Assembly: GCA_023409615.1 (NCBI GenBank)
Contig: JAEYRF010000140.1
Coordinates: 1 to 16,263 of the forward strand
DNA: 16,263 nt
Direction: 5' to 3'
DNA from: Bacillota bacterium
Lineage (GTDB): Bacteria > Bacillota > Clostridia > Acetivibrionales > DTU013
The notes beneath the pieces are model-generated. The model was not told the DNA's origin. It worked only from the letters and a program-made list of their open reading frames with translations, and did no database searches. The position numbers and the translations under genes are program-made. Of this stretch, positions 7,871-15,024 are shown in pieces (position 1 is the first letter of the stretch; the number at the start of each line of letters is the position of its first letter).

Positions 7871-8494
7871 TTACCCGGCAGACGCTTCCAGTTTTTCTAC
7901 CAGCTTTCTAAAGGCATTGCCCCGATGGCTGATGCTGTTCTTCGTAACCGCATCCAACTGTGCTATAGTTGCACCAAGTGATGGTATATAGAACAGCGGA
8001 TCATAACCGAAGCCACTGCTGCCCTTCGGTTCTAATGCAATCATCCCTTCACATGTACCTCTGACAACAATATAATTCCCATCCGGGAAAACAACTGCTA
8101 TAGCACATACGAATCTTGCAGACCTTTTGTCTGCCGCTACTCCTTCAAGAGCTCCAAGCAACTTCCTATTCCTGTCTGTATCTGATGCTCCCTCTCCTGC
8201 ATACCTGGCAGAATAAACCCCGGGTGCACCATTGAGATAATCGACTTCCAGCCCTGAATCATCAGCCAGAACAATCTCTCCGGAAATTTCCATGACTTTT
8301 CTTGCCTTAATCAACGCATTTTCTTCAAATGTGCTGCCGTTTTCTTCTATATCTTCTGTTATACCAGCCTCTGCCATAGAAATAATATCGAAGGGAAACG
8401 GCGCCAGTATCTGGGCGATTTCATTCAGTTTCCCTTTATTCCTTGTCGCTGCTATAAGCCTCATATTTTTTGACTCTGACGTTTTCTCATTCAT
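7871..8494 (-). CDS. rdgB: RdgB/HAM1-family XTP/dITP diphosphatase
   Basis: This cytoplasmic enzyme hydrolyses ITP, dITP and XTP to monophosphates, keeping deaminated purines out of DNA and RNA. The conserved core begins MRLIAATRNKGK (ATG at 8464). It includes ENGSTFEENALIKA, LADDSGLEVD with the likely catalytic Asp, GAPGVYSARYAG, the base-recognition segment SSGFGYDPLFY and SHRGNA near the C-terminus. Three in-frame starts exist. ATG 8464 gives the family-typical 197 residues but has no SD. ATG 8494 adds 10 residues and has GGAAA 6 nt upstream; I chose it tentatively. ATG 8524 would recruit codons from a GC-rich palindrome and is unlikely. In the family the neighbour upstream is often rph; here it is gerM. 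Confidence 0.93.
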   Translation of the reverse strand: MNEKTSESKNMRLIAATRNKGKLNEIAQILAPFPFDIISMAEAGITEDIEENGSTFEENALIKARKVMEISGEIVLADDSGLEVDYLNGAPGVYSARYAGEGASDTDRNRKLLGALEGVAADKRSARFVCAIAVVFPDGNYIVVRGTCEGMIALEPKGSSGFGYDPLFYIPSLGATIAQLDAVTKNSISHRGNAFRKLVEKLEASAG

Positions 8495-8509
8495 TTTCAG
8501 TTTCCAATA

Positions 8510-8594
8510 GGGGCAAGCCCCCATACCCCCTCGCTACGGGCGAAATGAATCCGCCCTACGCTACACGTACGTAGCGCCACGCCTAAGCGTGGCG
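8510..8594. repeat. Cluster of GC-rich palindromes (REP-like)
   Basis: Four inverted repeats are packed in 85 bp: GGGGC-AA-GCCCC (8510-8521), GGGCG with CGCCC (8538-8542 and 8552-8556), GCTAC with GTAGC (8560-8564 and 8571-8575), and CGCCACGC-CTAA-GCGTGGCG (8575-8594, 8-bp perfect stem). The DNA is much more GC-rich than the flanks. No U-tract follows on the minus strand, so this is not a normal terminator for gerM. It resembles the compound extragenic palindromes dispersed in many bacterial genomes. The rest of the gap (8595-8645) is AT-rich and shows nothing clear. Confidence 0.65.
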
Positions 8595-8645
8595 TTTGAA
8601 CAATGTCAAAAAGTATCCTCTACAATTTATACATTGATTACATCG

Positions 8646-9896
8646 TTATCTGTCAATCACATCGTTAATAGTGATCGGGATTGCCAAACCGCCTGATATA
8701 TCTGTACCTTCGGGTAATTCGACCTCGCGCCCTGCAACCACGATCTTCATCCTTCTGATTCCATTGCACTGCCGAAGTGTATAAGCCAGTTGTTTCAGGA
8801 TTCCTTCTTCTCTCATTGTTCCGCCGTAATTCGTAAATTTCTCATTGAAATTCAACGTAATGATGCTATTTGAAATATTTACTTCCAACAGAGAGACATC
8901 CTGTGGAATCTCACTTACCAGGCCACCTTCCGATTTCGTATCAAGTAACTGCTTCACAAGGATTTCCGGCAGGTTATCTGCATCAATCGTATTTGCCACA
9001 GATAATGGAACCGGATAAGTGAAGCCAATGTTAGCCTGCTTCATCAGGAATACGTCTACCTTAATCATATCGGTTGGCGTAAGTGCTAAATCCCCATTGA
9101 TCATAACATCTTCACGACCCAACGATTCCTCAAGATTGGTCCCATACTTCAGTATTCCCTGCGGATAACCGTTAATCAGAACTCTCACACGTTCGATAGT
9201 CTCAAACTCTGTCATTGTATAAACGATCGATGCGACAATATTCCTTTCTGTCAAAGCACTGTCATAATTGAGTAAATATCTGTTAAAATCAATCGTTGCA
9301 ATGCCATCTCTTACATCTATACCTAATATCTCGGTACCCTCAGGTATCACAGGGTATACACCATAATAAATCAATTCTTCCCTGTTCAGCGCACTGTCTA
9401 TTACAAGATTCATAGAAGCCCTTGCTATTCCCGACTGCGGCTCAATCCACCTGGTCATCGGAACAAGGTATCCATCCCCATCCTGATAATATACAGTGAC
9501 AGCACGTCTTGGTTCAGAAAAAAACGAACTGCTGCCGGAATCACTTTGTGCCGCTAATACTCCTGTTTCATCTCCAGGTAATGGATAATCCGGTGTATGC
9601 AGCGTACTGTCCGTATTCTCACCTGTCATTTCGACTATTCCATTTGCATAATCCGTTTCCTGCTGTACAACGGTGTCTTCCGTTTCCAAGCTGCCTTCGT
9701 CAGGTACAATGTTTTGTCCACTACTTTGATCATTATCCTTCTGCCCGCTGCTTTGATCTTTGTCCGACATACTGATCAGTTCCCTCTCATCAGTGATAGC
9801 CGGAGGCTCCTCCGTGGATTTCCCAAAGAAAGGGATCGTGCACCCTGTAAATAACAGCATATTTATCGCTAGAATAACAATTATAAACCTTCTCAT
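8646..9896 (-). CDS. gerM: GerM-type lipoprotein with two GerMN domains
   Basis: The product has 416 residues. The N-terminus has a basic start, a hydrophobic stretch and the lipobox FTGC (Cys19), so it should be lipid-anchored outside the membrane. An acidic, Ser/Gln-rich linker (about 25-130) contains the small repeat DQSSGQ twice. Two GerMN domains follow (about 131-268 and 278-400), with the paired signatures ATIDFNRYLLNY and ITLNFNEKFTNYGG. GerM is needed for sporulation and germination in Bacillus, in peptidoglycan steps. The SD GGGAGGA lies 4 nt before ATG 9896. It follows a muramoyl amidase and precedes rdgB, consistent with the known neighbourhood of gerM. The linker is longer than usual and likely unstructured. 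Confidence 0.88.
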   Translation of the reverse strand: MRRFIIVILAINMLLFTGCTIPFFGKSTEEPPAITDERELISMSDKDQSSGQKDNDQSSGQNIVPDEGSLETEDTVVQQETDYANGIVEMTGENTDSTLHTPDYPLPGDETGVLAAQSDSGSSSFFSEPRRAVTVYYQDGDGYLVPMTRWIEPQSGIARASMNLVIDSALNREELIYYGVYPVIPEGTEILGIDVRDGIATIDFNRYLLNYDSALTERNIVASIVYTMTEFETIERVRVLINGYPQGILKYGTNLEESLGREDVMINGDLALTPTDMIKVDVFLMKQANIGFTYPVPLSVANTIDADNLPEILVKQLLDTKSEGGLVSEIPQDVSLLEVNISNSIITLNFNEKFTNYGGTMREEGILKQLAYTLRQCNGIRRMKIVVAGREVELPEGTDISGGLAIPITINDVIDR

Positions 9897-10060
9897 ATTG
9901 TCCTCCCTGTAAAGATTCTCTTAACAAGATTATGGACAACTTCAAAGGTTTTAATTATTTCCCAAAATATCTATACCCTTCTTATTCAATTATCAAATCT
10001 CACTTATTCTAATAACCCATGCATTGTTTTTCATATTAATGTTATCACAAGTACATCACA

Positions 10061-10093
10061 AAAAATATCAGTAGAATTCATAAATTCTACTGA
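10061..10093 (-). terminator. Terminator-like hairpin after the amidase gene
   Basis: CAGTAGAATT (10069-10078) pairs perfectly with AATTCTACTG (10083-10092) around CATA; one more T-A pair extends it to 11 bp. On the minus strand ATATTTTTT follows, giving a U-tract about 75 nt past the amidase stop. The stem is AT-rich, so strength is uncertain. A weaker T-run on the plus side makes it partly bidirectional. The remaining gap to gerM (9897-10060) is AT-rich and must hold the gerM promoter, but I see no convincing -35/-10 pair. Confidence 0.55.
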
Positions 10094-10169
10094 CTATTTT
10101 TATAAATATTTATCTATTTCTTTTTTTGCAATACCACCTTATTACACACATGTTACAGTTGCGTTACAA

Positions 10170-11825
10170 TCACTTCACCATTGGCAGTGCTTCAATCACA
10201 GAATCGCACAAGGATTGTGCGGCATTCTGCCTGAAGGATTCTTTCTGAAGCTTTTCCCTGTCCGCTTTATTTGTTAAACATGCAATCTCTGCAATGACAG
10301 CCGGCATATATGTTTCTCGCAGTAATATCAGATCCGGCCTTGATCTAAGTCCTCTATCAACTGTTTTCAGAGCCTTGATCATATTTTTTTGAACAATATC
10401 TGCCATATCCCTTCCGACAAACCCACTGTTTTCAGAAGGACAGTAAAGTGTCATGGTACCATCAAATTTTTTAGATTCAAGGCCATTGATATGTACACTG
10501 ATTAATAGCTTGGCATTAACCATATTGGTGATGTAGGCTCTCTCGTAATTGTCCACACTGATATCTTCAGTGCGGATCATGTAAGTATGAACCCCTTTCT
10601 TTTTTAACAATGTATTCAAACGCTTAGCAATGTCCAGCGTAAGTTCTTTTTCAGTCAATTTTCCATAAGCTGTACCAATTGCGGAACCTCCATGTCCTGC
10701 ATCTATCACCACGAGCTTCTTATTATCAGCTGCAGGCTTCACTACTGTTATTGCTGTAGTTCCAGAATTTCTAGTATACACAAGATAAGAGTTCTTTGAC
10801 CTGGATGTGAATATAAGCGATGTAGTGTTATCATTAGTGTTTTGCCTGACCTCAAAGGATTTAAGATAAGAATCGTTGATGTCCAGCACACCCTCCCCGA
10901 GATCAGCCTGATCAGAAGGAAATGTCACTGTATATTGCCTGGATTTTTCATTGTACTCGGCCTTATATAGAGGCATTAGATCCTTATCGCCCTTTGTCAG
11001 TGCCGCATTCTCCAATGTGAAGTAAATCCTGTCACTGTTGCTGTGATAGGAAATATTTTTGTAAGTCGGGACCTGCACTGTCATAATCAGAGCGTCCTCT
11101 GATTTTTTAAAGCTATACTGGTATTGGCCGTTCAAGCCCAGCGTAATAATAGCTCCTGTTTTCCCGGTTTTTTTATAGCTGATGGATTGGATTTGATCTG
11201 CTCCTGTTAACACCTGCTGATCTGCAGCAATTATCCGGGCATCAGGAATAGTAAGCACCAGCCTGTCCGGACCGGTTAGTCTTGATACACTGTAACCATC
11301 ATATCTGCCTAATGTTAATGATATCGAATCATTTGATCCGTCATTCATATACCGGATCCCCAATTTCGTGCTGAATAAAATTGCCTTGCCGTCATTGAGT
11401 TCTTCAGGTGTTTTTTTTTCTGTGACATGAACTGCCAAACCTGTTTTTGTAGTTTCAATGGAGAAATCATAACCCTCATTTACATCCAATACAACGCGCG
11501 TAGTACTCTGTGTAAACTGGGCATATCTTACACGGTTTACCAATGCTCCTTTTGTATCCACAGTTCTCTGTTTTCCTGAAATCTGCGTGCTTTTCAGATC
11601 GATAACGATACGAAGCGGATCTTCAAGCTCCATACTGGTATAGCCCGAAAAGCCGTCTATCGTCAGGCGCACTACTTCATATTCTTTCTCAGTTGTATAC
11701 TGTACGTCTTTCAGTATGCCTTTGTTACTGATTGCGGCCACTGTCGTTTGTGCAAAGATGTGCGATTGTGTTGCGGGAATAAAAGCTAATATGATGATGA
11801 GAATAGCAGATAAGAATTTTTTCAT
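10170..11825 (-). CDS. Exported N-acetylmuramoyl-L-alanine amidase (Amidase_3) with AMIN-like repeats
   Basis: The product has 551 residues and begins with a signal peptide (MKKF, then hydrophobic to about residue 25, cleavage near AQT). A long beta-rich region (about 37-365) contains at least two AMIN-like modules, seen as DPLRIVIDL (69-77) and GPDRLVLTIPDA (185-196); AMIN domains target amidases to the wall or envelope. The C-terminal Amidase_3 domain has VIDAGHGG (His378), LTEKELTLDIA (Glu392), SVHINGL (His445) and the catalytic-type Glu513 in VIAEIACLTN. It should cut the bond between MurNAc and the stem peptide. The start ATG 11825 has a GGGGTG SD. It precedes gerM, with a likely terminator between. 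Vegetative division and sporulation roles are both possible. Confidence 0.92.
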   Translation of the reverse strand: MKKFLSAILIIILAFIPATQSHIFAQTTVAAISNKGILKDVQYTTEKEYEVVRLTIDGFSGYTSMELEDPLRIVIDLKSTQISGKQRTVDTKGALVNRVRYAQFTQSTTRVVLDVNEGYDFSIETTKTGLAVHVTEKKTPEELNDGKAILFSTKLGIRYMNDGSNDSISLTLGRYDGYSVSRLTGPDRLVLTIPDARIIAADQQVLTGADQIQSISYKKTGKTGAIITLGLNGQYQYSFKKSEDALIMTVQVPTYKNISYHSNSDRIYFTLENAALTKGDKDLMPLYKAEYNEKSRQYTVTFPSDQADLGEGVLDINDSYLKSFEVRQNTNDNTTSLIFTSRSKNSYLVYTRNSGTTAITVVKPAADNKKLVVIDAGHGGSAIGTAYGKLTEKELTLDIAKRLNTLLKKKGVHTYMIRTEDISVDNYERAYITNMVNAKLLISVHINGLESKKFDGTMTLYCPSENSGFVGRDMADIVQKNMIKALKTVDRGLRSRPDLILLRETYMPAVIAEIACLTNKADREKLQKESFRQNAAQSLCDSVIEALPMVK

Positions 11826-11879
11826 GATGGCACCCCGTCGTATTTTCCCAGAAATTATCGTTTGTTTAGGAATCGTTAA

Positions 11880-11907
11880 AATATAACTTCCGATATAACT
11901 TTTACAA
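11880..11907 (-). promoter_or_regulatory. Possible sigma-A promoter for the amidase gene
   Basis: Minus strand TTGTAA (11907-11902) and TATATT (11885-11880) are 16 bp apart, about 55 bp before the amidase start. The -35 lies inside the left arm of the 61-bp palindrome, so folding or protein binding there could affect expression. This is a weak, eye-only match. Confidence 0.3.
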
Positions 11908-11948
11908 GGGACTACAGCGGAGCCCCGTCCCCTGTAAAAGTATCGGAA
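11888..11948. repeat. 61-bp imperfect palindrome between queH and the amidase gene
   Basis: TTCCGATA (11888-11895) pairs with TATCGGAA (11941-11948), CTTTTACA (11899-11906) with TGTAAAAG (11933-11940), and GGGAC (11908-11912) with GTCCC (11927-11931). Only a 3-nt bulge and one mismatch interrupt 21 base pairs. The loop is GC-rich (AGCGGAGCCCC). ATATAACTT is repeated directly at 11881-11889 and 11893-11901. T-tracts on both sides are poor, so terminator function for queH is possible but weak. A dispersed palindromic repeat is the alternative. The rest of the gap (11949-12108) shows only small hairpins. Confidence 0.6.
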
Positions 11949-12108
11949 CTAATATTTTAGCCGATCCTTTATTACATCATAACAGATAATTCGACGGAAT
12001 AACCTGTATTCCTGCCGCTTTAATCATATATTAACCATATTGTAATATGAATGTTAAGGCACTATTTCCCATCCCGGCAAAGCGATGCGGGTTAATAGGA
12101 GGCAGGCT

Positions 12109-12624
12109 TTACGTGTGATTGAGCGAGATGATGCATCCACAGTATTTTTGGCGATAAAGGCCCAATTCTCTGGCCTCCTTCTGACCTTGCCTGAATCCGG
12201 GTCGGAAGTCCATGTAATAGAAGTCGATACCATATTGGGCAGCATATTTTTCACCAAGCTGCCTGATAAGATCATGCTTTTGATAAGGGCTTACAAGAAG
12301 AGATGTCGTAAAGGCTTCATAGCCGTCGGAAGCAGCAAGTTCGGCGACCTTTTTAAGACGTATCGTATAGCACATTGTACATCTTGCGTCATCCGGCCCG
12401 TTAAAAGTCTCCCACTCAGGCTGTCTGAAGTCGTCAAAATATTGAACCGTCAAATCTTTCATTGCTGCAAACTGCTCAACTGTATCTCTTCGCCTCCGGA
12501 ACTCCTCTATAGGATGTATATTAGGGTTGAAATAAACACCCACCGGCTCGATACCTTCCTGTCTCAGTACAGATAGAGGGTATGTGGAACACGGTGCACA
12601 ACACATATGCATTAATAGTTTCAT
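12109..12624 (-). CDS. queH: Epoxyqueuosine reductase QueH
   Basis: The product has 171 residues. Cys motifs typical of QueH (formerly DUF208) are all present: MCCAPCS (Cys8, Cys9, Cys12), DARCTMCYTIRL (Cys82, Cys85) and QKYCGC (Cys162, Cys164). Family hallmarks EFRRRR, TTSLLVSPYQKHDLI and YMDFRPGFRQG are also clear. QueH is a metal and Fe-S protein that performs the last step of queuosine synthesis, reducing epoxyqueuosine to queuosine in the anticodon of Tyr, His, Asp and Asn tRNAs. It is the non-homologous substitute for QueG. The ATG overlaps the ruvB stop by 4 nt (ATGA), so expression is coupled to the ruv operon. The C-terminus ends soon after CGC, which is slightly short for the family but plausible. 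Confidence 0.94.
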   Translation of the reverse strand: MKLLMHMCCAPCSTYPLSVLRQEGIEPVGVYFNPNIHPIEEFRRRRDTVEQFAAMKDLTVQYFDDFRQPEWETFNGPDDARCTMCYTIRLKKVAELAASDGYEAFTTSLLVSPYQKHDLIRQLGEKYAAQYGIDFYYMDFRPGFRQGQKEARELGLYRQKYCGCIISLNHT

Positions 12625-13652
12625 TCGAATTTCATTTCCTCCTGCTCATAGGATTCCCTTTTCATCTTGAATCCCATATGTTCATACGCCAATTTCGTTG
12701 CCATTCTGCCTCTTGGCGTTTTATTTATAAATCCAAGCTGGATCAAATACGGCTCATATACATCCTCAATAGTGTCTGATTCCTCACCGATACACGCTGC
12801 AAGCGTATCCAGTCCGACAGGGCCTCCTTCGAATTTTTCGATAATACTGCTCAGCATGCACCTATCATTATTGTCGAGTCCGATCTCATCAATTTCAAGA
12901 GCACTAAGCGCAAAAGCCGCAACTGCTTCATCAATAATGCCATCGCCCTTGATCTGTGCAAAGTCCCGTACTCTTTTCAGCAGCCTGTTGGCAATTCTAG
13001 GTGTTCCTCTTGATCTGCGGGCAATTTCTTTTGCGCCCTTTTCCTCTATCTCGATACTCAATATTCCCGCAGAACGTTTTACAATATGTGTTAACTCTTC
13101 GTTATTGTACATTTCGAGACGGTTGATAACGCCGAATCTGTCTCTTAGAGGAGCAGTCAGTAAACCTGCTCTTGTTGTCGCCCCGACAAGCGTAAACTTG
13201 GGCAGATCAAGCCTGATGGAACGGGCACTCGGCCCCTTGCCGATAATGATATCAAGCGCATAATCCTCCATTGCAGGATATAGTATCTCTTCAACATTTC
13301 TGTTTAGCCGATGGATCTCATCAATGAAAAGCACATCATAGCTTCCAAGATTGGTCAAAATAGCTGCCAGGTCACCCGGTTTTTCAATTGCAGGGCCGGA
13401 AGTAATCCTGAGGTTTACGCCCAACTCGGAGGCAATAATACCAGCCAGCGTAGTTTTACCAAGTCCGGGAGGTCCATAAAGCAGAACATGGTCAAGTGCT
13501 TCCTTGCGCTTTTTGGCAGCTTCAATAAAAATATTCAGATTTTCCTTCACTTTTGTCTGACCTATATATTCGCCGAATTTCCTCGGTCTAAGACTCGTCT
13601 CTTCTATATCTTCACTTACAGGATTAGCTTCAATCAGTCTTTCTTCATCCAT
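12621..13652 (-). CDS. ruvB: Holliday junction branch migration ATPase RuvB
   Basis: The product has 343 residues, normal for RuvB. The family start LRPRKFGEYIGQ is at about 21-32. Walker A GPPGLGKT (60-67), Walker B LFIDEIH (108-114), sensor-1 GATTR (157-161), the likely arginine finger in APLRDRFG (Arg170) and the C-terminal winged-helix signature TPRGR are all intact. RuvB forms hexameric motors that pull DNA through the RuvA-bound junction. The ATG at 13652 follows GGGGGAAG by 6 nt. It lies 61 bp after ruvA and overlaps queH, in the common Firmicute order ruvC-ruvA-ruvB-queH. Confidence 0.98.
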   Translation of the reverse strand: MDEERLIEANPVSEDIEETSLRPRKFGEYIGQTKVKENLNIFIEAAKKRKEALDHVLLYGPPGLGKTTLAGIIASELGVNLRITSGPAIEKPGDLAAILTNLGSYDVLFIDEIHRLNRNVEEILYPAMEDYALDIIIGKGPSARSIRLDLPKFTLVGATTRAGLLTAPLRDRFGVINRLEMYNNEELTHIVKRSAGILSIEIEEKGAKEIARRSRGTPRIANRLLKRVRDFAQIKGDGIIDEAVAAFALSALEIDEIGLDNNDRCMLSSIIEKFEGGPVGLDTLAACIGEESDTIEDVYEPYLIQLGFINKTPRGRMATKLAYEHMGFKMKRESYEQEEMKFE

Positions 13653-13665
13653 CTATACTTCCCCC

Positions 13666-13696
13666 GTTAATATATTAACCTGTGTCTTCAGAAGAC
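13666..13696. other. Two perfect palindromes in the ruvA-ruvB gap
   Basis: GTTAATATATTAAC (13666-13679) is a perfect 14-bp palindrome ending just before the ruvB SD. GTCTTC-A-GAAGAC (13684-13696) is a second, six base pairs per arm, 4 bp away. Neither is a LexA box of the Bacillus type (GAAC-N4-GTTC). Folded in mRNA, the first would sit beside the ruvB SD and could tune ruvB translation. Confidence 0.4.
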
Positions 13697-13713
13697 GCCG
13701 ACCACCAGGCTTT

Positions 13714-14319
13714 TTATCGTATCAATCCCTTCAGGGAATTCTTTATGATCGTCTCCACATCCAGCTCATCCGAGTAGACCCCCGCTACGGCTGTGCTGGC
13801 TTCAGCCGGTGAATAGCCCAGCACCATGAGCGCACTGACAGCTTCTGAAAGCCTTGAACTACCGGCTGATGCAACAGACTTCTCCAATCCGATTCCCGAT
13901 GCTATAGCTACCTGCTCTTTTTTAATTTTGTCCTTCAACTCAAGTATAACCCGCTGTGCCACCTTTGCTCCGACGCCCTGTGCCATTGTCAGCGTTTTAA
14001 CATCATCAGTGATTACAGCTAAACCAAATTTAGATGGCGATACCGCTGAGAGCATTGACAGCGCAACTTTAGGCCCAACCCCTGAAACGGTGAGCAGAAG
14101 TTCAAACATGCCCAATTCCTCCTGTGTTGCAAACCCAAACAGGCTTATAATATCTTCCCTGACATGGTGGTATGTAAATATCTTCAATTCATGACCAAGC
14201 TGTCCTGCCGTCTCCAATGTTGTCAGCGGGACAAAAACCTTATAGCCAATCCCTCCGGCTTCGATAACAATATAATCTTTACCCTTTGCTTCAAGTGTAC
14301 CTTTTATGTATGCGTACAT
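13714..14319 (-). CDS. ruvA: Holliday junction branch migration protein RuvA
   Basis: From ATG 14319 the product has 201 residues, the usual RuvA length. The strong SD GGAGGAAATTC directly before this ATG decides the start; an in-frame upstream ATG (14352) would add 11 non-conserved residues. The N-terminal OB-fold (MYAYIKGTL, EAGGIGYKVFVP, HHVREDIISLFGF), two helix-hairpin-helix motifs (TVSGVGPKVALSML, about 77-90, and AQGVGAKVAQRVILEL, about 113-128) and the C-terminal RuvB-contacting domain (LGYSPAEA) are all visible. RuvA tetramers hold the four-way junction open for RuvB and RuvC. It lies 51 bp after ruvC. Confidence 0.97.
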   Translation of the reverse strand: MYAYIKGTLEAKGKDYIVIEAGGIGYKVFVPLTTLETAGQLGHELKIFTYHHVREDIISLFGFATQEELGMFELLLTVSGVGPKVALSMLSAVSPSKFGLAVITDDVKTLTMAQGVGAKVAQRVILELKDKIKKEQVAIASGIGLEKSVASAGSSRLSEAVSALMVLGYSPAEASTAVAGVYSDELDVETIIKNSLKGLIR

Positions 14320-14370
14320 GAATTTCCTCCATTGACTTTGTACTTTTGCCAAATCAATTTTGACTATATG

Positions 14371-14862
14371 CTATTGGTAACCTATCCTCGACAGCTTTGC
14401 AGAATGACCATGACATATTGCAATTGCCAGAGCATCAGCTACGTCATCCGGCTTGGGGATAGCAGGCAGATTGAGAATCGCCTTGACCATCTGCTGAACC
14501 TGCGCCTTTTCCGCACGTCCATAACCCACAACAGCTTGTTTTACCTGCAGTGGGGTATATTCAAATACATCAGCTCCCGATCTTGCAGCTGCAGCAATAA
14601 CAATTCCCCTTCCATGGGCCGCCATAATTGCAGTCTTGATGTTTTTATTGAAGAACAGTTCCTCCACTGAAATAGCATCCGGCTTGTACTTTTTGATCAC
14701 TTCCGTAATGCCTTCATCCAGCTGTAGAAGCCTCGTGGCAAAAGGTGTTCCGACCTTTGTCAGCACTGCACCGTATTCTAGAGGCGAAAATTTGTTCCCC
14801 TCATATTTTACTATACCATAACCCGTAATTGCAAACCCCGGGTCTATCCCCATGATAATCAT
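14371..14862 (-). CDS. ruvC: Holliday junction resolvase RuvC
   Basis: The product has 163 residues. The acidic catalytic set is intact: Asp7 in GIDPG, Glu67 in VEELFF, and Asp140 and Asp143 in DDVADALA. The motif FFNKNIKTA and the TPLQVKQAVVGYGRAEKAQVQ region are typical. RuvC nicks two opposite strands of the junction held by RuvA and moved by RuvB. The ATG at 14862 is preceded by AAGGGTG about 9 nt upstream; the third downstream codon is another ATG but would remove the first beta-strand. It is the first gene of the ruv operon and is divergent from argG, sharing the 162-bp region between them. A minus-strand TATAAT lies at 14947-14942, but without a good -35. Confidence 0.97.
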   Translation of the reverse strand: MIIMGIDPGFAITGYGIVKYEGNKFSPLEYGAVLTKVGTPFATRLLQLDEGITEVIKKYKPDAISVEELFFNKNIKTAIMAAHGRGIVIAAAARSGADVFEYTPLQVKQAVVGYGRAEKAQVQQMVKAILNLPAIPKPDDVADALAIAICHGHSAKLSRIGYQ

Positions 14863-14915
14863 TTGTACACACCCTTGTCGGATTTATTTGCCTCTATCGA
14901 TCATTTCAACATAAA

Positions 14916-14969
14916 TGAATATTTATAGTTTGTGTTGCATAATTATACATGATGTTGTATAATTGCACC
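14916..14969. promoter_or_regulatory. Putative ArgR operator array upstream of argG
   Basis: Three ARG-box-like sequences start exactly 20 bp apart: TGAATATTTATAGT (14916), TGCATAATTATACA (14936) and TGTATAATTGCACC (14956). The second matches the palindromic core TGAATNNNNATTCA at the outer and AT positions. ATTATACA and TGTATAAT (14942-14949 and 14956-14963) also form a perfect 8-bp inverted repeat. ArgR/AhrC hexamers bind paired boxes about two helical turns apart, and the array covers the argG promoter. Arginine-dependent repression is the likely meaning. Confidence 0.5.
14935..14963 (+). promoter_or_regulatory. Sigma-A promoter of argG
   Basis: TTGCAT (14935-14940) and a perfect TATAAT (14958-14963) are separated by 17 bp, giving a predicted start near 14970 and a leader of about 55 nt. 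The -10 lies inside the third ARG-box-like site. Confidence 0.55.
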
Positions 14970-15024
14970 AGAATGAGTAAAATAGTACTTGTTAACATTT
15001 TAGCATAGTTGTGGAGGAATTCAT

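Noticed and set aside
11996..12012. Hairpin GGAATA-ACCTG-TATTCC as a queH terminator
   Set aside because: Only six weak pairs and no U-tract on the minus strand.
12054..12275. A minus-strand frame running past the queH stop
   Set aside because: It overlaps the queH C-terminus in a different frame and starts without an SD; it is not evidence of a frameshift because QueH ends normally after CGC.
12085..12576. A 163-codon plus-strand open frame opposite queH
   Set aside because: queH has a complete set of family Cys motifs on the minus strand; the plus frame has no SD and no recognisable motif.
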